The translations under genes were made by a program, and so were the position numbers. From positions 92,173,529-92,237,528 of the forward strand of contig CM043959.1 of assembly GCA_014529385.2 (NCBI GenBank): a stretch of DNA of 64,000 nt, read 5' to 3'. The DNA comes from Adiantum capillus-veneris. Lineage: Eukaryota > Streptophyta > Polypodiopsida > Polypodiales > Pteridaceae. Of this stretch, positions 32,993 through 44,899 are shown piece after piece. Positions within the stretch are counted from its first letter, which is position 1, and each line of letters starts with the position of its first letter. The notes under the pieces were generated by a model. That model was not told the DNA's origin. It saw only the letters and a program-made list of their open reading frames with translations, and made no database searches.

Positions 32993-33509
32993 AAAGTTGC
33001 AGATTTCCAGTTTTTTGGCACAGAATCCTTCCTAAAGCTTTCTCTAGTGCTCAGCAACTCACAGATACACAGAAAATTTCTCTGACTTTTGTTTATTGCA
33101 AGTTTCACTACTAACTCGACGGTTTAGTGATCTAACATGCAATCAACCCTATCAAGCAAATACTCCAATGATTACTAGCTCTAGATCAGGATCAAATGAA
33201 GTCCTACCTAAGCTATTCCTAATCATAAAATGGGTTTGGTAATTGTGATTTTAAAGAGATCCACTGCCACTCACGGACTAGCAAATTCTTCTTCTATCAA
33301 CAACTACTCAACACCAACAAAACAACAAACAAATCTAAGCTAAACTAAAAATACTGTCAACACGGAAGACCCAGGAATACCCCACTTCCTAGTATCTCTC
33401 GAGATCTTCGGAGTCCACCACTCCTAGATCTTTTCTAACTAAAGTATACAAAGTAGTTTATACGACTCACCTCGTAGGATTAGTCTAAGGTCACCTACTT
33501 AGGGCTCTC

Positions 33510-33528
33510 GTCCCCGGCAGCGGCGCCA
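33510..33528 (-). promoter_or_regulatory. Primer binding site of element B (tRNA-Asp type)
   Basis: On the minus strand TGGCGCCGCTGCCGGGGAC lies two bases after the 5' LTR. It matches the tRNA-Asp primer site typical of Athila/Tat-like elements except at one or two positions. Confidence 0.88.
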
Positions 33529-33530
33529 AA

Positions 33531-34477
33531 TGTTAAGGCGGTTACGCCGCTAGCGGAAGCTAAATAGCGAGAACTCAACCAACAACAGAATTTGTCAGAC
33601 GAGGACGGAGCTTGACCCGCAGGCGCATGGAAACAACTAGGTGGGTGTCAAATCACCTACTCGACCTTCTAATGACAATCACTACTAAGGAAATCAAATC
33701 TAAGTTCTAAAATATGCAAGTGACTGAAATCTGTACTACGAACGAATGCTATACGAAACAGGATCTAGAATCATTGAATCGATCTCAAACTCAAGGGGAA
33801 GTCTATACACTAGGTAAGAACAACACCCTAAAGACTTGAACTGCAAAATCAACCTATAACCACTCCGTGCGGTAAACGCGTATGAAGACAGGCCGAAAAA
33901 TACAGGTGATCGAAACTTGACCCCGATGGTACTAATGTGTAGCTCTACTCGTTGTGGTTCTATAGATATGCTGCACGCTCTATTCCGACACACGAGTTGG
34001 AAGAAAACTCACACCGAAGCTCGTAGGAACTTACCACACATAGAAGCCGATATCGCGCACTCTTGGTATCAGTGCGTAGCTCTCGCCGTTGCTAACACAA
34101 TGGCGGTGTCGCTTCTCCAATGGCGGCTCCGTAGCTCGCGTAGCAAGTAGATAAGACTCTCTCTCTCTCTCTCTCACTCTCTCTCAGACACAGTCACGGC
34201 GCTCAAAAACTCACTTTGATTAATAATCTGAAATCCCCCTTTAGGTTACAAAACTTTGGCTTATATACCTCAGCCTTGGAGGTGAGAACATCTCTAACTA
34301 ATTACATCGGCAAGTGAAATTACTTCGGGATTACAAGCTGGAAACTCAATTGAGTCCCGTTACTTAATGAATGGCTCAATTCAAAATCAATGTCGGAAAG
34401 ACATTTATTACAATCAATGGTTACAAAAATGATGAGTGTGAGCAAAAATGTGGGTGTGATCCTCTGCTGGCTCAACA
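33531..34477 (-). repeat. 5' LTR of element B
   Basis: It is the direct copy of 15409-16351. It contains a CT microsatellite (about 34156-34176) and, on the plus strand near 33877, AAACGCGTATGAAGAC, which resembles half of the 24-bp palindrome. Confidence 0.96.
34260..34267 (-). promoter_or_regulatory. TATA box in the element B LTR
   Basis: TATATAAG on the minus strand, about 210 bases into the LTR, within GAGGTATATAAGCC. The same box is in the 3' LTR. Confidence 0.6.
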
Positions 34478-34482
34478 ACAAG

Positions 34483-34653
34483 GGTTCCAACGAGCCTAAG
34501 GGGAAGGACAATGTCCAAAAGTCTCCTAAGGGCAACTCCAACAAAGCTAAAGAGAAGGGAGTTTACAAAGGTAAAAACCAACTCTCTCCTGAAGAGCTTG
34601 AGTGTTATCGCAAGGATAACCGGTGTTTCAAGTGCGGCGAACAAGGGCATGCA
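34483..34653 (+). pseudogene. Element A gag, zinc knuckle first half
   Basis: The frame continues from 15408 in phase and reads a basic linker, then CFKCGEQGHA. The remaining knuckle residues, ending in a Cys, are found after the solo LTR at 36251. The knuckle is C-x2-C-x4-H-x4-C once the LTR is ignored. Confidence 0.88.
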
Positions 34654-36250
34654 TGTCATAATAATCAATATCTAATTCTCCTAAATGGTTTTCTCATATT
34701 AAACTGATCATTTAATGTGGGGAAGTGCCAGGGGAGAAAAGGCTAGAATATTGGTTAAGCTAGCAGACCGGCCACAGTAGGGATCCAAAGGAGGGAAAAT
34801 AGGGATCCAAAGGGGGGGGCATCTGCAAAAGAGCCATGTGCAACAATGGGCTAAAAAGACCCTAAGGTTCAGCCCATTAAGACTTCCAAAATGCTAAGGT
34901 TCCAAAATTCAAAGGTTGTGTCCAAAGGGTTAAAGCTTAGGGGGAATTGGATTCTTTGTGTGCTCTCCAAAGTCAACACATATCCCTACATGGGAGGGGG
35001 TGAGCCCTTCTTCTAGGGGATGAGAGAGAAAGCCACACACACAAACACAGGCTCCCTTTACACAAAGAGAATGAGGGACACATGTCAGCTCCCTAGGCCA
35101 AATGCCCACAAGGTGTGCCCAGTTTCTATTGGATGACCCTTGAAGTGGACCAATGAGAATTAATCTAGAGTAAATCTAGTTTAATTAATTTAAAAACATT
35201 TAATAAAAGAAACCAATGAGAATTAAGTCTCCTAGAAGACTATTGGGCAGTCTCACAAGGGGTCCAATGAGCATTCAAGAGCCCAATGGCTTGCCTGATT
35301 CCTATTGGCCAGGAGACAAAGGGGTCCAATGAGAGTTTAGTTTAATTATTTAATTACCTAAAGCTCTCACAAAAGGGGAAAGGGGGACACATGTCAGAAG
35401 GCTATCACTTATGCTGCTAAATAGTCATTGGCTTGACTTGGGGAGAGCCAATGAGGGCTCAGCAAGAGCAAATAGCAAGAGGGCTCGCCCAAGAGAGAGA
35501 GAGGGGGCTGATTTTTGCAAGGAATTATCACACACACACACTCACACAATCTCATGTGTGAAGAAAGAAAAGACTATCTCCTCCCAAGCTTTAATGGAGA
35601 GCTCATCACCTACTCCAAGCTTGTGAGATAGAAGCCTACATCAACACACTCTTGGCATGTGGATGCAAATCCAACTGAGAGCCAAGCTTCGATGCATGAT
35701 CATCTCCTCTACCAAGCTAATTACTAAGCTAAGCTAAGCTAAGCTAATAGGAGTGATTATGTGAGGAGATGTACATCTTTCTCATAAGATACTCCTTCTT
35801 CCTCTCAATCTACTCTCATACCCTGCTAGCTCTCACCATCTTCGAAGGTGTGTGAGGTCTTGGGTCTGAGAACGGGGATAATTCAAGTTGTGTTTGATAA
35901 GTGTTTTGCTTAGTGCATGAAGCTTTCATCTTGATTGCACTAGCTAGTCTTGAAGGAACACAGAGAATTGTATTGTACAATGTCTCTCTTGATGGGAGAA
36001 ACCATAATACAAAGCCTTTTGGAGGGAGGACCGGCTCCATGCAAATCCGGTCCTCAACTGTTGTCAATAGATTAATTTCTCTCTCTTTTGAAAGTATTGT
36101 CGATGCTATCTAACTAGGTGTTATGCTTTTTGTTGGTCTGTCCACCCAAGCACTCTTGTAATTCTCATTAGGAATCTATTCTAATGAAATGCCCAATATG
36201 TTCATGCTCATTTCCGGTTCACACAAGTTATTAGGCCATTAAATGTTACA
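34654..36250 (+). mobile_element. Solo LTR of the element A family
   Basis: This single LTR, TGTCATAATAATC to AATGTTACA, is flanked by ATGCA and ATGCG, a five-base duplication with one change. No internal sequence follows. It arose by insertion and LTR-LTR recombination within the zinc knuckle codons of the older A copy. Confidence 0.92.
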
Positions 36251-36690
36251 ATGCGTACCACGCTTGTCCCCAAAAGAACAACCGCCAAGATCCTCCTAGA
36301 GCTTCCTTGGTTGAAATCCAAGAGGAGGAGACTCACCAAACTCACCACAAAGGATCTCCTCTATGCCATGCTTGGGGAAAGGTAAGAGAACATGACGCTT
36401 GTATTCTCTTTGACCCTGGTTCTACTCACAATTTTATATCTATAGAGTTGGCCACCAAGCTAGGCATACAAGCTTACGAAATGGGAGATGTCCTATCCGC
36501 AGACAGTGCCTTCAAGGGGCAAGAAGCTTCAGTCACTCCCTTAATCGGGAAATTGAGGCTTCATGTCCAAGGCTATGTGGACAAATAGGACTTCTTTATC
36601 TCTCCTCTCAAGCATGAGGATGTAATCCTAGGGGCACCATGGTTTGATCGCCTGGCTGCCAATGTTAAATTCCCTTAAAGGAGAATCTCC
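36251..36690 (+). pseudogene. Element A protease region
   Basis: After the end of the zinc knuckle (HACP), the frame reads CILFDPGSTHNFIS, an aspartic protease active site in the DxG form common in chromoviruses, and then VILGAPWFDRL, the C-terminal protease block. Stops TAG (36586-36588) and TAA (near 36675) interrupt it. Confidence 0.85.
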
Positions 36691-36711
36691 TTTAAGTTTA
36701 GGGAAAAAGAC

Positions 36712-37240
36712 ATGTATATAGATGCTAAGGAAATGGGTAACACTATCCCCATTGTACATACACCAGCTTTCAACAAGTCAATAAAGAGCTCTATTTCTGT
36801 GTACATGATTTTTGTTAAAGATTCTCAAAATGAACCTAATGCTTTAGCAAAAGAAAATAAAAGAAACCAAAAGGAATTAGAGCTATCCAATTTTCTCAAG
36901 GGGTTTCAAGATGTTTTTATTGACAACATCCCTGGTGAGCTACCTCCTAAACGAGGTAATGATGACCATGCAATTGAACTTCTTCCAGGAAGTTCACCGC
37001 CCAACAAACCTCCTTATAGAGTTTCTCAAGCTCAACAAGAGGAGATTATGTGGCAAGTGCATGAGTTAGTTGAGAAGGGCATGGTTAGGCCTAGCTCATC
37101 TCCATTTTGCTCACCTGTGCTATTAGTGCAAAAGAAAGACGGCACATATCGTATGTGTGTCGACTATAGAGCACTAAATAGGATCACTATCAAGAATAGG
37201 TTTCCCATTCCACGGGTAGAAGACCTATTTGATAAGCTAC
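36712..37240 (+). pseudogene. Element A reverse transcriptase, N-terminal part
   Basis: The frame reads HAIELLPGSSPPNKPPYR, VRPSSSPFCSPVLLV and CVDYRALNRITIKNRF up to the DLFDKL block, where element C is inserted. RT resumes at 47567 with STYFSRIDLKSGYHQI. Confidence 0.9.
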
Positions 37241-39378
37241 TGAGGGCGAGCTTTTTGAAAATGGGGCCTCTAAACCCAAACCAATGGGCCTACCCTCACA
37301 AAATGTTCGTAAAGAAGTACGCACACTACTTCGGGCACCACCTTCTTTTGGGAGTGGAGAAGGAAACCAATCAAAATAACACTTGCACTCACCCACTCAA
37401 GCGACACACTTTGAAAACCCCTTACTCTATATACACTTTGGACACTTGACACCATCAACGATTATGCAACCCAATGCTGTGCATCAAATGAAATATGCAA
37501 TTTGTGGAATAGCATTCACCTTCTCCCCATAAGAGTACCCATGATACATCCAAACTCCTCCTCTCTCAAGCACTCATCAAAAAATCATGCGCACAAGACT
37601 TGCCTATCAAACACACAAGAGAATCACCTACATCGAACTAACACACTTTGCATAGAGAGCTCATCTCCATCTATGCAATGCCGTGACAAATGAAATCACC
37701 ATGAGAGGTAGCCACACGCATATGTAATGAAGAAAAAGAGAGTTGGAGTGAGAAATTTCTTTAGACCAATTGAATAAGTGTGGAGAAACAAACCAATGGT
37801 AAATTGAGAGTAGAACACTTACTTGATTTCTCGCACACCTTTTAAGGGGAAGACAGACGCTGGCTAACCATCACGAATTGCGACACTTGAATTTTTTGAA
37901 GATGATTTAATGATCATTAACATAACCATGAGAGAGATCATGATGTATTTACAAGTTATTAAGGTGCTACAATGATTTATTGGGTTGATGGAGTAAGAGA
38001 TTGTAGAATAGAAAGAGTGGAGGATAGAGTTGCACTTCCTCCAAAGAGGAGGGTTAGGAGAGAGGATGTGAAGAGGGAGAGTTGGGATTTTCTCTACTAT
38101 TGACCAAGAACAACATGAAGTTGAAAATATAGGTGTGTGTCCTTGAGTCTCTCCAAGGGGGGCTATTTATAGTTGTGCAGGAGTGGGATTATGCTACACT
38201 TAATTAGGGTGAGTGATTAGCCCTAATTAAGTGTCCTTTGATCGCTTATTGAATATTGGACATAAAATGGACTATTTATTCACCAAAAATATCATTTTAG
38301 ACCGTGAAGGCTCCATAGGGGTGCATAATGTAGGTGGGCCCCACCATCAGGCCCTACGGGTGGCTCCTGTGGGGTATCTCAACTTGTCTGTCTTGGCATT
38401 TAGAAAGCATCTTTAGGTTGGTCCCATCACATGCAAGTGACCTTGAACACTCATTGCTCTTCTAGAAGATGAGTAGGGGCAAAATAAGATCTCACCCTCT
38501 TGATTTACTTGATTTACTTGATTTACAGTTCCCTTTTGCTGTGAATCTGACAGATTTATACTATTTTGACCATAACTTTTTACCTGTAGCTCGGAATGAC
38601 ATGCTTCAAAAGGAAAATTTGACCTTCTCAACGTGTTTGATATGAATTTGGACTATTCTTCACGCCCATGCACCAAGGAATTCGGTTTGGAAGGTCCACA
38701 CTAGGCTAGGGAACCTTTTGCTTCCAAGTCTTCTTGTATGGGCCCTTTTCTTGTATGCATCCAAGGGGAATCATGCTTTTTCAAAAGGGTGTGATGCTTA
38801 AACAAATAGAGGAGGGCCCAATATTATTTTCTTTTGAAAAGAATATACAGTTTGAGTCTTTTTGAAAGGAGAAAAACTATATGTATATTCTTAAGAGATA
38901 TTGGGCCACCTATATAGGGGGCATAGAAGACTTGTAGAGATGGAATATTTATCTATATTGGGCCACCTATGTAGGGGGCATAGAAGACTTGTAGAGATGG
39001 AGCATAATCTTTAGTAAAGACAAGTGGAGAGTTGATTTTCCATGGTAATTTATCTATATGGGATGGAAGATGGATATATTATTTTTCTACTACTAATTTT
39101 TTACAAGAGGTAAGAAAGTTTGGGGGTGGATAGTTGGTTATTGTATGCTTAATTTTATTTACAAAGAAAAAAAGAAAAGGGTGGTAATATAAATATATGA
39201 CTAAGGTGACATTTTTGGGAAGAGTACAATGTATGTGTCGCCACAAAGGTTAAATGAAGAGGGGGAATTTACTCTAGATAACTTAATAGTGTAGAAAAAT
39301 ATATACACATATGAGCAAGAGGACGTTGAGTAGGCTGAAAAATGTTGCAGAAAGATGGTTACCATTTTATGCCACTCA
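37241..39378 (-). repeat. 3' LTR of element C
   Basis: It matches 45489-47566 but has an extra tandem copy of about 60 bp near 38910-39003 (TTGGGCCACCTAT...GTAGAGATGG), which explains its greater length. A CTATAAATAG TATA box is at 38163-38172 on the minus strand. Confidence 0.95.
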
Positions 39379-39400
39379 TATTAGCCCTCCCCCAAGCCTA
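39379..39400 (-). other. Polypurine tract of element C
   Basis: The minus strand reads GCTTGGGGGAGGGCTAATA directly before the 3' LTR. Confidence 0.75.
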
Positions 39401-39531
39401 GAGATATTCATATCTTTAGGAGGACGGTGTTGCTTCTTTCTCTTCTTCTTTTTTTTTTCTTTTTCTCTCTTTTTTTTAATAGGAGGAGCGACATGCACTC
39501 TTTTACTCCATTAGACCTGCTTTTCATTACC

Positions 39532-40852
39532 TCAATCCCATAAATCGGAGATGGGAGGGTTGCCTTGGGTATGTTCAGATTCCAAGGCTGGTTCTTCTTT
39601 GCACATCAAAGCTTTAAAAATAGATGGAGCATTTGCCAAGCCGAAGGGAGCCATGCCAATTTGGAGCTTAGACGATGTAGGTAGATGACTTCCTATCAAC
39701 GGATTGATACGTTGAAGGTAGGGCTTTAATCTCCATCCATTGACTCTGGTCTTGTGGAGTTTTCCTGATAAATCTGCTAATCTATAACTACCATTCTCAA
39801 ACTTTGTTTTTATCATGAAAGGTCCCTCCCATCTTTGCAAAAACTTTTTGTCAAGTCGAGTATCAAGTCGGTTATCATAGCGAAGAACCAACATACCTTC
39901 CTTCAATCCTTTCCCCTTGAGCTTCTTGTTGATTTTGTCCCTTTGGCTTGTCGCTTTGGTGATGTAGTGATCAATGGACTCTTCTCTATCTAGCTCAAGT
40001 CGTTGGAGATCTAAGATCCTTTCATGTAGAACCTCTTTTGGTTTTTTTTCCACTCTTGCAAGAACGCGCAATCTTGAGAGCTCTACCTCAATGGGGAGAA
40101 GTGCCTCCTGTCCATAAACTAGATGAAAAGGGGTGAATTGGGTAGATACCTTGAAAGATGTCCTATACGCCCAAAGAGCAGCCGTCAAATGGCGATCCCA
40201 ATCATTAGGCTGGTCCACAACATGCTTAGAAATGATCTTACATATCATTCCATTCACTTTTTCCACCAATCCATTGCATTGAGGATAGTAGGGTGTGGAA
40301 TGCAGGTGTTTCACTTTTAACCTCCTCAAGAGATCATTCAGAAGGTCAGCCCTAAAACCCTGGGCCTCGATCTGATAAGATTTCTAGGGGTGTTCCAAAC
40401 CTACTACAAATATGATCAAAAATAAACTTTGATACCTCTTCAGATGTGATTCGGGTTGTGCTTGTTGCTTTCGCCCATCGTGTCATGTAGTCAACACCCA
40501 TGATGATGAAAACCTTCCCTGTAGAAGTACGAGGTAGGGGACCTATTGCATCCACACCCCACTTTTCAAAAGGGCCATAAGATATTATTGGGACTCGAGG
40601 CTCATATGTTAGTCGTCTATCCCCAGCAATTTGGCATAGTTTACATGCCTTACACCAATATTGGACATCACGATGTAAGCTCGGCCAAATAAACCCTGCT
40701 TGTAAAATCGTCCTACTTGTAGTATCTTGAGAAAAGTGACCACCACAGACATCATCATGACATGAAAGAAGAATTTTCTCTATCTCTTGCACACCTGGTA
40801 CTCTCCTCAAGACCAAATCTTTCCCTTTGCGATATAAATCATCCCCGATCAA
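39532..40852 (-). pseudogene. Integrase (element C)
   Basis: The upstream ORF (40852-40352) has the zinc finger (CHDDVCGGHFSQD and CKACKLCQ) and core Asp in WGVDAIGPLP, then DYMTRWAKA and the second Asp in LSDRGPGF. After a shift near 40340, the ORF 40329-39532 has YYPQCNGLVEKVNG with the catalytic Glu and the LxPFHLVYGQEALLP block, then the C-terminal domain. One frameshift separates the parts. Confidence 0.9.
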
Positions 40853-41158
40853 CTAGTAAGGTGTGGCCTTCTTAACTAGTCTATGTCTTTGCACCTTGTC
40901 TGAGTGTTTGGGACACTCACGTGCTTGTAGAAAGAAAATAATGTCTTTTAGCTCCTCTTGACCTTAATATTTGGGTTCATACAGTTTCACACCTCCTACT
41001 GCCATTTGAAGCTTTTCATTTGCGAGTAAGTCTGCTTCCTTGTTATGAGTTCTCACAATGTGTTGTACCTGTGTTGCTTTAAAACCCTTCATCAAAGCTC
41101 TTACACTACTAAGCCACTCAAACAATGTACGATTCTTGCACCTCCAAGTCCCTTGGAT

Positions 41159-41584
41159 TTACCTGACCACTAGCAAAGAATCACCTTTTATAATAAGTCT
41201 TTGTATGCCTAATTCTTTGCATTCTTCTAACCCAAGGGTTAGAGCATCATACTCAGCCTCATTGTTAGAGTGAACATTGGGTAGAGTGATACCTTTTCTA
41301 ACCATTACCTCCTTTTGTGGGTTCAAAATGATGATCCCCCCTGCTGCTTTGTCTTGTTGGCGTTGATAAGCTCCGTCAAAGCATAAAGTATGGGCATTAT
41401 CAATCTCCTTCACTTTGAACTGTTTTGAGCCTTCCTCTCTTTGTAGTCGTGATCCTTCCCTTTCTCTCACTTTGTAGGTGAGAATGTCTGCAAGTCTTGC
41501 TCTTGTGCTATCTTCTACAAGGAAAGTGTATTCAAATTCTTGGAGTTCAAGCACCCACTTTGCTATTCTAGATGAGAGGCTCAT
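41159..41584 (-). CDS. Second, archaeal-type RNase H domain (element C)
   Basis: After an RNase H tail (RIAKWVLELQEFEYTF, ADILTYK), the frame reads LCFDGAYQRQQDKAAGG, NNEAEYDALTLGLE and IKGDSLLVV. These are the three acidic blocks (D, E, D) of the extra RNase H in Tat-lineage elements. The ORF stops after VVR, so the C-terminal end is missing in this frame. Confidence 0.85.
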   Translation of the reverse strand: MSLSSRIAKWVLELQEFEYTFLVEDSTRARLADILTYKVREREGSRLQREEGSKQFKVKEIDNAHTLCFDGAYQRQQDKAAGGIIILNPQKEVMVRKGITLPNVHSNNEAEYDALTLGLEECKELGIQRLIIKGDSLLVVR

Positions 41585-41613
41585 GTGTTGTACTACATAT
41601 GGTAGATTGTGCT

Positions 41614-42406
41614 CTAAGGTGAGAAAAAAAATGGCACAGGATACGACCGAAACTTCCTTACCGCAAACAAGATTGCAAAGACCACTTTCTCCATTTCAGT
41701 GTATCCCTTCTTGGCCGGAGTCATCACCTTGCTTGCAAAATAGATCGGCCTCATGTATGATGTTTTAGGATCTTTTTGCATCAAAACAACACCAATTGCT
41801 TCGAAACCTACACTTGGAGTGACATAGTAGGTCTCCTTTGGATCTGGTGGCATTAGGATTGGTAGAGAGCTAAGAATTCCCTTCACTTCCTCAAAACATT
41901 TTGCATGTTCCCTCCCCCATTCAAATGTAGATTGGTTTGCCAACCTTTGCAAAGGGGCAATGGCTTTTGCTAGGCGATGGATGAAGCGAGACATGTACCT
42001 CACTTTGTGGTTGAAGGTCATTAGCTCCTTAGTTGTTGTTGGTGGAGATAATGACAAAAGGGCCTCTACTTTAGAGGGATCCACTTGAATTCCTTGTGAG
42101 GAAACCACATGGCCTAGAAAAACCACTGAGATTCACCGATATGACACTTCTCTGGGTTGAGTTGTCCCCCAAATTGATGGATCCTCTTAAGCTCCTCTTC
42201 AACCTTTTGGCAGTGAAGTGATCTACAACTATAAATACAGAAATCATCCATGAAGACTCTTATAGATTTTCCAAAGAATGGCTGAAATACAAATATTGTG
42301 AATCTCATGAAGGTGCTAGGAGCATTGGTGAGCCCAAAAGGCATTACTCTAAATGCAAAACATCCCCAAGGTGTGATGAAGGTGGTTTTTGGTTGGTCCT
42401 CTTCTG
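41614..42406 (-). pseudogene. RT second half and first RNase H (element C)
   Basis: The ORF 42344-42114 has MPFGLTNAPSTFMRF and RVFMDDFCIYS (catalytic DD). The ORF 42126-41614 has FLGHVVSSQGIQVDP and the first RNase H (YYVTPSVGFEAIGVVLMQ), where the first acidic residue of the usual D-A-S block is not seen. Frame changes near 42120 and near 42400. Confidence 0.85.
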
Positions 42407-43837
42407 CTATTCTAATTTGAAAATATCCTGAATACCATCACACACAGTGTAGCATTCATGACCTTCTACTTCGTTCAAAATTTCATCTTGGAAAGGGAGA
42501 AGGAAGTGGTCCCTCTTTGTCGCAGCATTGAGGGGTTTGCAATCCACGCAGACCCTCCACTTACCATTCTTCTTGGGAGTGACTACAATAGGTGATACCC
42601 ATTCAGAGTTGGATACTGGATAGATGAAGCCAACCTTCAAGAGTCGATTCACTTCTTGTAGGAGAGCCTTTTGGTGCACAGATCCTAGTCGCCTTAACTT
42701 TTGAGCCACTGGTTTGGTCCCTGGTTTCAATTCAATTCGATGCTCTATTACATCTACACCTCTTATTTGTGAGTAGTCAGTGATAAACAAATTGGGATAC
42801 CTCCTTAACATATTGATGTAGGACCTCTTATCCTCACAAGTAAGATCTTTTGCAAGCATCTTCTCAAATCCTTCTTCAAGGTGGTGGCATCTTTCATCCC
42901 CTCGTGTGTGATTGTCTGTTGGCTTTTCTTCTACGGAAACATCTTGGGTGTTGGTCTTAAATACAATTCCCATTACCTCCAAAGAAGACTCCTCTTCACT
43001 GGTTGATGCACTGGTTGATGCTTCCTCATCACTTGAGTAAGGACTCTCCTCCTCTCTCTCTTTATCTGTCGTGGTTTCATAGTTGATATCTAGTTGCTTT
43101 CCTTCTCGCCAATCATACACCACCGGTTGACCCTTCTTAAGAATCAAACGGCCACTTCCCCATTTTTGATCTGCATTCACAGCAATGAGCCAAGGCCTCC
43201 CTAGGATGATTGGATAGCCCTCCCCCTTAGCTGGCATGACATACATATCCACTCGTGCATCTATGTAACATACAGAGACTTTTATATTTTCAATGATCCC
43301 CAAACACTTCACACTTGAGTTGTTGGCTAGCCTAGCTTGACAATTAGAGGACTTTGTAATTTCAAGCCCTAATCTATTCATTGATTTTTCCGTGATCACA
43401 CACATTTGAGCTCCACCATCAACATATACATTAGACACCTTTTTACCCCTTATGTAAGCATCCACAATGGGTTCCACATCTTTTTGTAGCTTTGAGGTCA
43501 CAACCTTAATGGAAAGATTTGCTTTCTTCTTTGGAATTCTTGTACTTACCAACTTTGGCCATTGCCTTCTTACTTTGGTTGATAGGTGTAGAAGTTGAGG
43601 CCATGAAATGTTTGGCTTTTGGGTTTGTAAATCCTCCAGGATGTTGTAGGGCTCTAGCTCCTTTCCCGATGGGAAGTCGTTGATACCAATTTCCCTTCGC
43701 CTTGATATTTTCTTCTTGCTACTTTCAGCTTCTTCCATCTTTGACTTCTTCTTCTTGTCCCTTCTGGCTGAATTTGTTCCTTCACTTCTCATGTCTTCAT
43801 CCTTACCATGTGCTCTTGTGCGTTTTTCTGCCGGCAT
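42407..43837 (-). CDS. Protease and RT N-terminal part (element C)
   Basis: After a lysine-rich linker, VSNVYVDGGAQMCVIT carries the active-site Asp in DGG form, and YPIILGRPWLIAV is the C-terminal protease block. RT starts with EHRIELKPGTKP, then SEWVSPIVVTPKKNGKW and RVCVDCKPLNAATK. It ends at TAG-type damage in the next block (GIQDIFKLE), where the family has a DGYSGYFQI motif. Confidence 0.88.
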   Translation of the reverse strand: MPAEKRTRAHGKDEDMRSEGTNSARRDKKKKSKMEEAESSKKKISRRREIGINDFPSGKELEPYNILEDLQTQKPNISWPQLLHLSTKVRRQWPKLVSTRIPKKKANLSIKVVTSKLQKDVEPIVDAYIRGKKVSNVYVDGGAQMCVITEKSMNRLGLEITKSSNCQARLANNSSVKCLGIIENIKVSVCYIDARVDMYVMPAKGEGYPIILGRPWLIAVNADQKWGSGRLILKKGQPVVYDWREGKQLDINYETTTDKEREEESPYSSDEEASTSASTSEEESSLEVMGIVFKTNTQDVSVEEKPTDNHTRGDERCHHLEEGFEKMLAKDLTCEDKRSYINMLRRYPNLFITDYSQIRGVDVIEHRIELKPGTKPVAQKLRRLGSVHQKALLQEVNRLLKVGFIYPVSNSEWVSPIVVTPKKNGKWRVCVDCKPLNAATKRDHFLLPFQDEILNEVEGHECYTVCDGIQDIFKLE

Positions 43838-44039
43838 AACATCAAAGTTTAGAGTATGCTCATCTATTACCTCTTCTATCTTGATGATGTTGACTCCTCT
43901 TTCTTCCTCCTCATGTGGGATGGGAGGTATATTTGTTGGTGGTGGTGGTCGACGAAGGATTTATGGGCCTTGAGCTAGTTCTTGCTGCACAGTGAGAGGA
44001 GGCAGTCTAGGGGGATATATGTCTCCCGGAAGTCACCTT

Positions 44040-44899
44040 GGATGTGGACAATTGTACATTTCATGGCCCATTTCATTGCAATTCCAACATCGCAACTCTT
44101 GAGCTTGTCTTCATTGATTGCGATTCCCTTCTCTTGGTTGTCATTGTTGAGGTAGGCCCTGTACTAGATTCAGAGTGAGGTTCTCAAGCTGTTGAGTTAG
44201 CCTTTGTAAAACCTCTTGTTGAGAGTTATCTCCTATTTGTGAAGATTGTGCAAGAGGGTCCCTAATTGGTGCTTCCATGGTTTCTGAAGACTCCCTCTCA
44301 CTCACTTCATTCAAACCCCTTGCTCTATGTGCTTGGAAGTGTAGTTTTCTAAACTTGATGATGGCTACCTCACGTGCTTCTTCGAAGGTGGATGGGAATT
44401 TTAGCTCTACTTTAGCCTTTAAAAGTGGATACAAGCCAACCATGAATCTCTCTTTTTTTAGAAAGTTAGGTGCACCACCATGATTTTCTAATGTAGCCTC
44501 CCACCTACCCCATAGATTGACAAAGGTTGCTTCATAAGAGAGATAGTCTTCAAGTGATACGTGCTTATGTCCAATAAGACATTTTCATAGTCCTTCAGAA
44601 GTATCACCTTGCCCGAACTTGGAGAGGAAGCTTGCTCGCAGTCTCTCCTAGTTGGACTTGATTTGGGGTTGCAAGGTCTCATACCATGCTTTAGCTTCTG
44701 CTTTTAGAACCAACGGGAAGGCTCGTAGCTTTACTTCCTCTTCATCGCTCCTGGATATGAGATGTGCCATCTCCAAGTTGTCAAGAAACTCTTGCACATC
44801 TTCCCCACTTCTTGCATAAAACGTGGAAAAAGCACTTGACATTTTGTTTAGACTTTTTGAAAAAAAAAAATCAAGAAACTTTTCTCTTACGGGCCGCAC
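44040..44899 (-). pseudogene. Gag (element C)
   Basis: Fragments in several frames: the 44899-44648 ORF (VQEFLDNLEMAHLI, AEAKAWYETL) and the 44443-44141 ORF (FPSTFEEAREVAIIKF) form a capsid domain. A standard zinc knuckle CWNCNEMGHEMYNC is read near 44042-44085. Stops and shifts break the frame. Confidence 0.8.

Larger units (their letters stand above)
15409..34477 (-). mobile_element. Element B: 19-kb Ty3/gypsy element of Tat/Athila-like type
   Basis: LTRs of about 945 bp (TGTTAAGGCGG...CTGGCTCAACA on the plus strand) lie at both ends, and ACAAG is duplicated at 15404-15408 and 34478-34482. All coding is on the minus strand. A tRNA-Asp primer site and a polypurine tract define direction. 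Reading from 34.5 kb down: 5' LTR, leader with four palindromes, gag-protease, RT-RNase H, zinc fingers, integrase with second protease, repeat-motif ORF, spacer with five palindromes, long extra ORF, 3' LTR. It is inserted in gag of element A. Large size and an extra 3' ORF fit Athila/Tat relatives, but the extra domains are unlike the usual layout. Confidence 0.95.

Noticed and set aside
15614-33993. An 85-residue ORF found twice (15614 and 33736)
   Set aside because: It is the same position in the two element B LTRs, antisense to no known gene.
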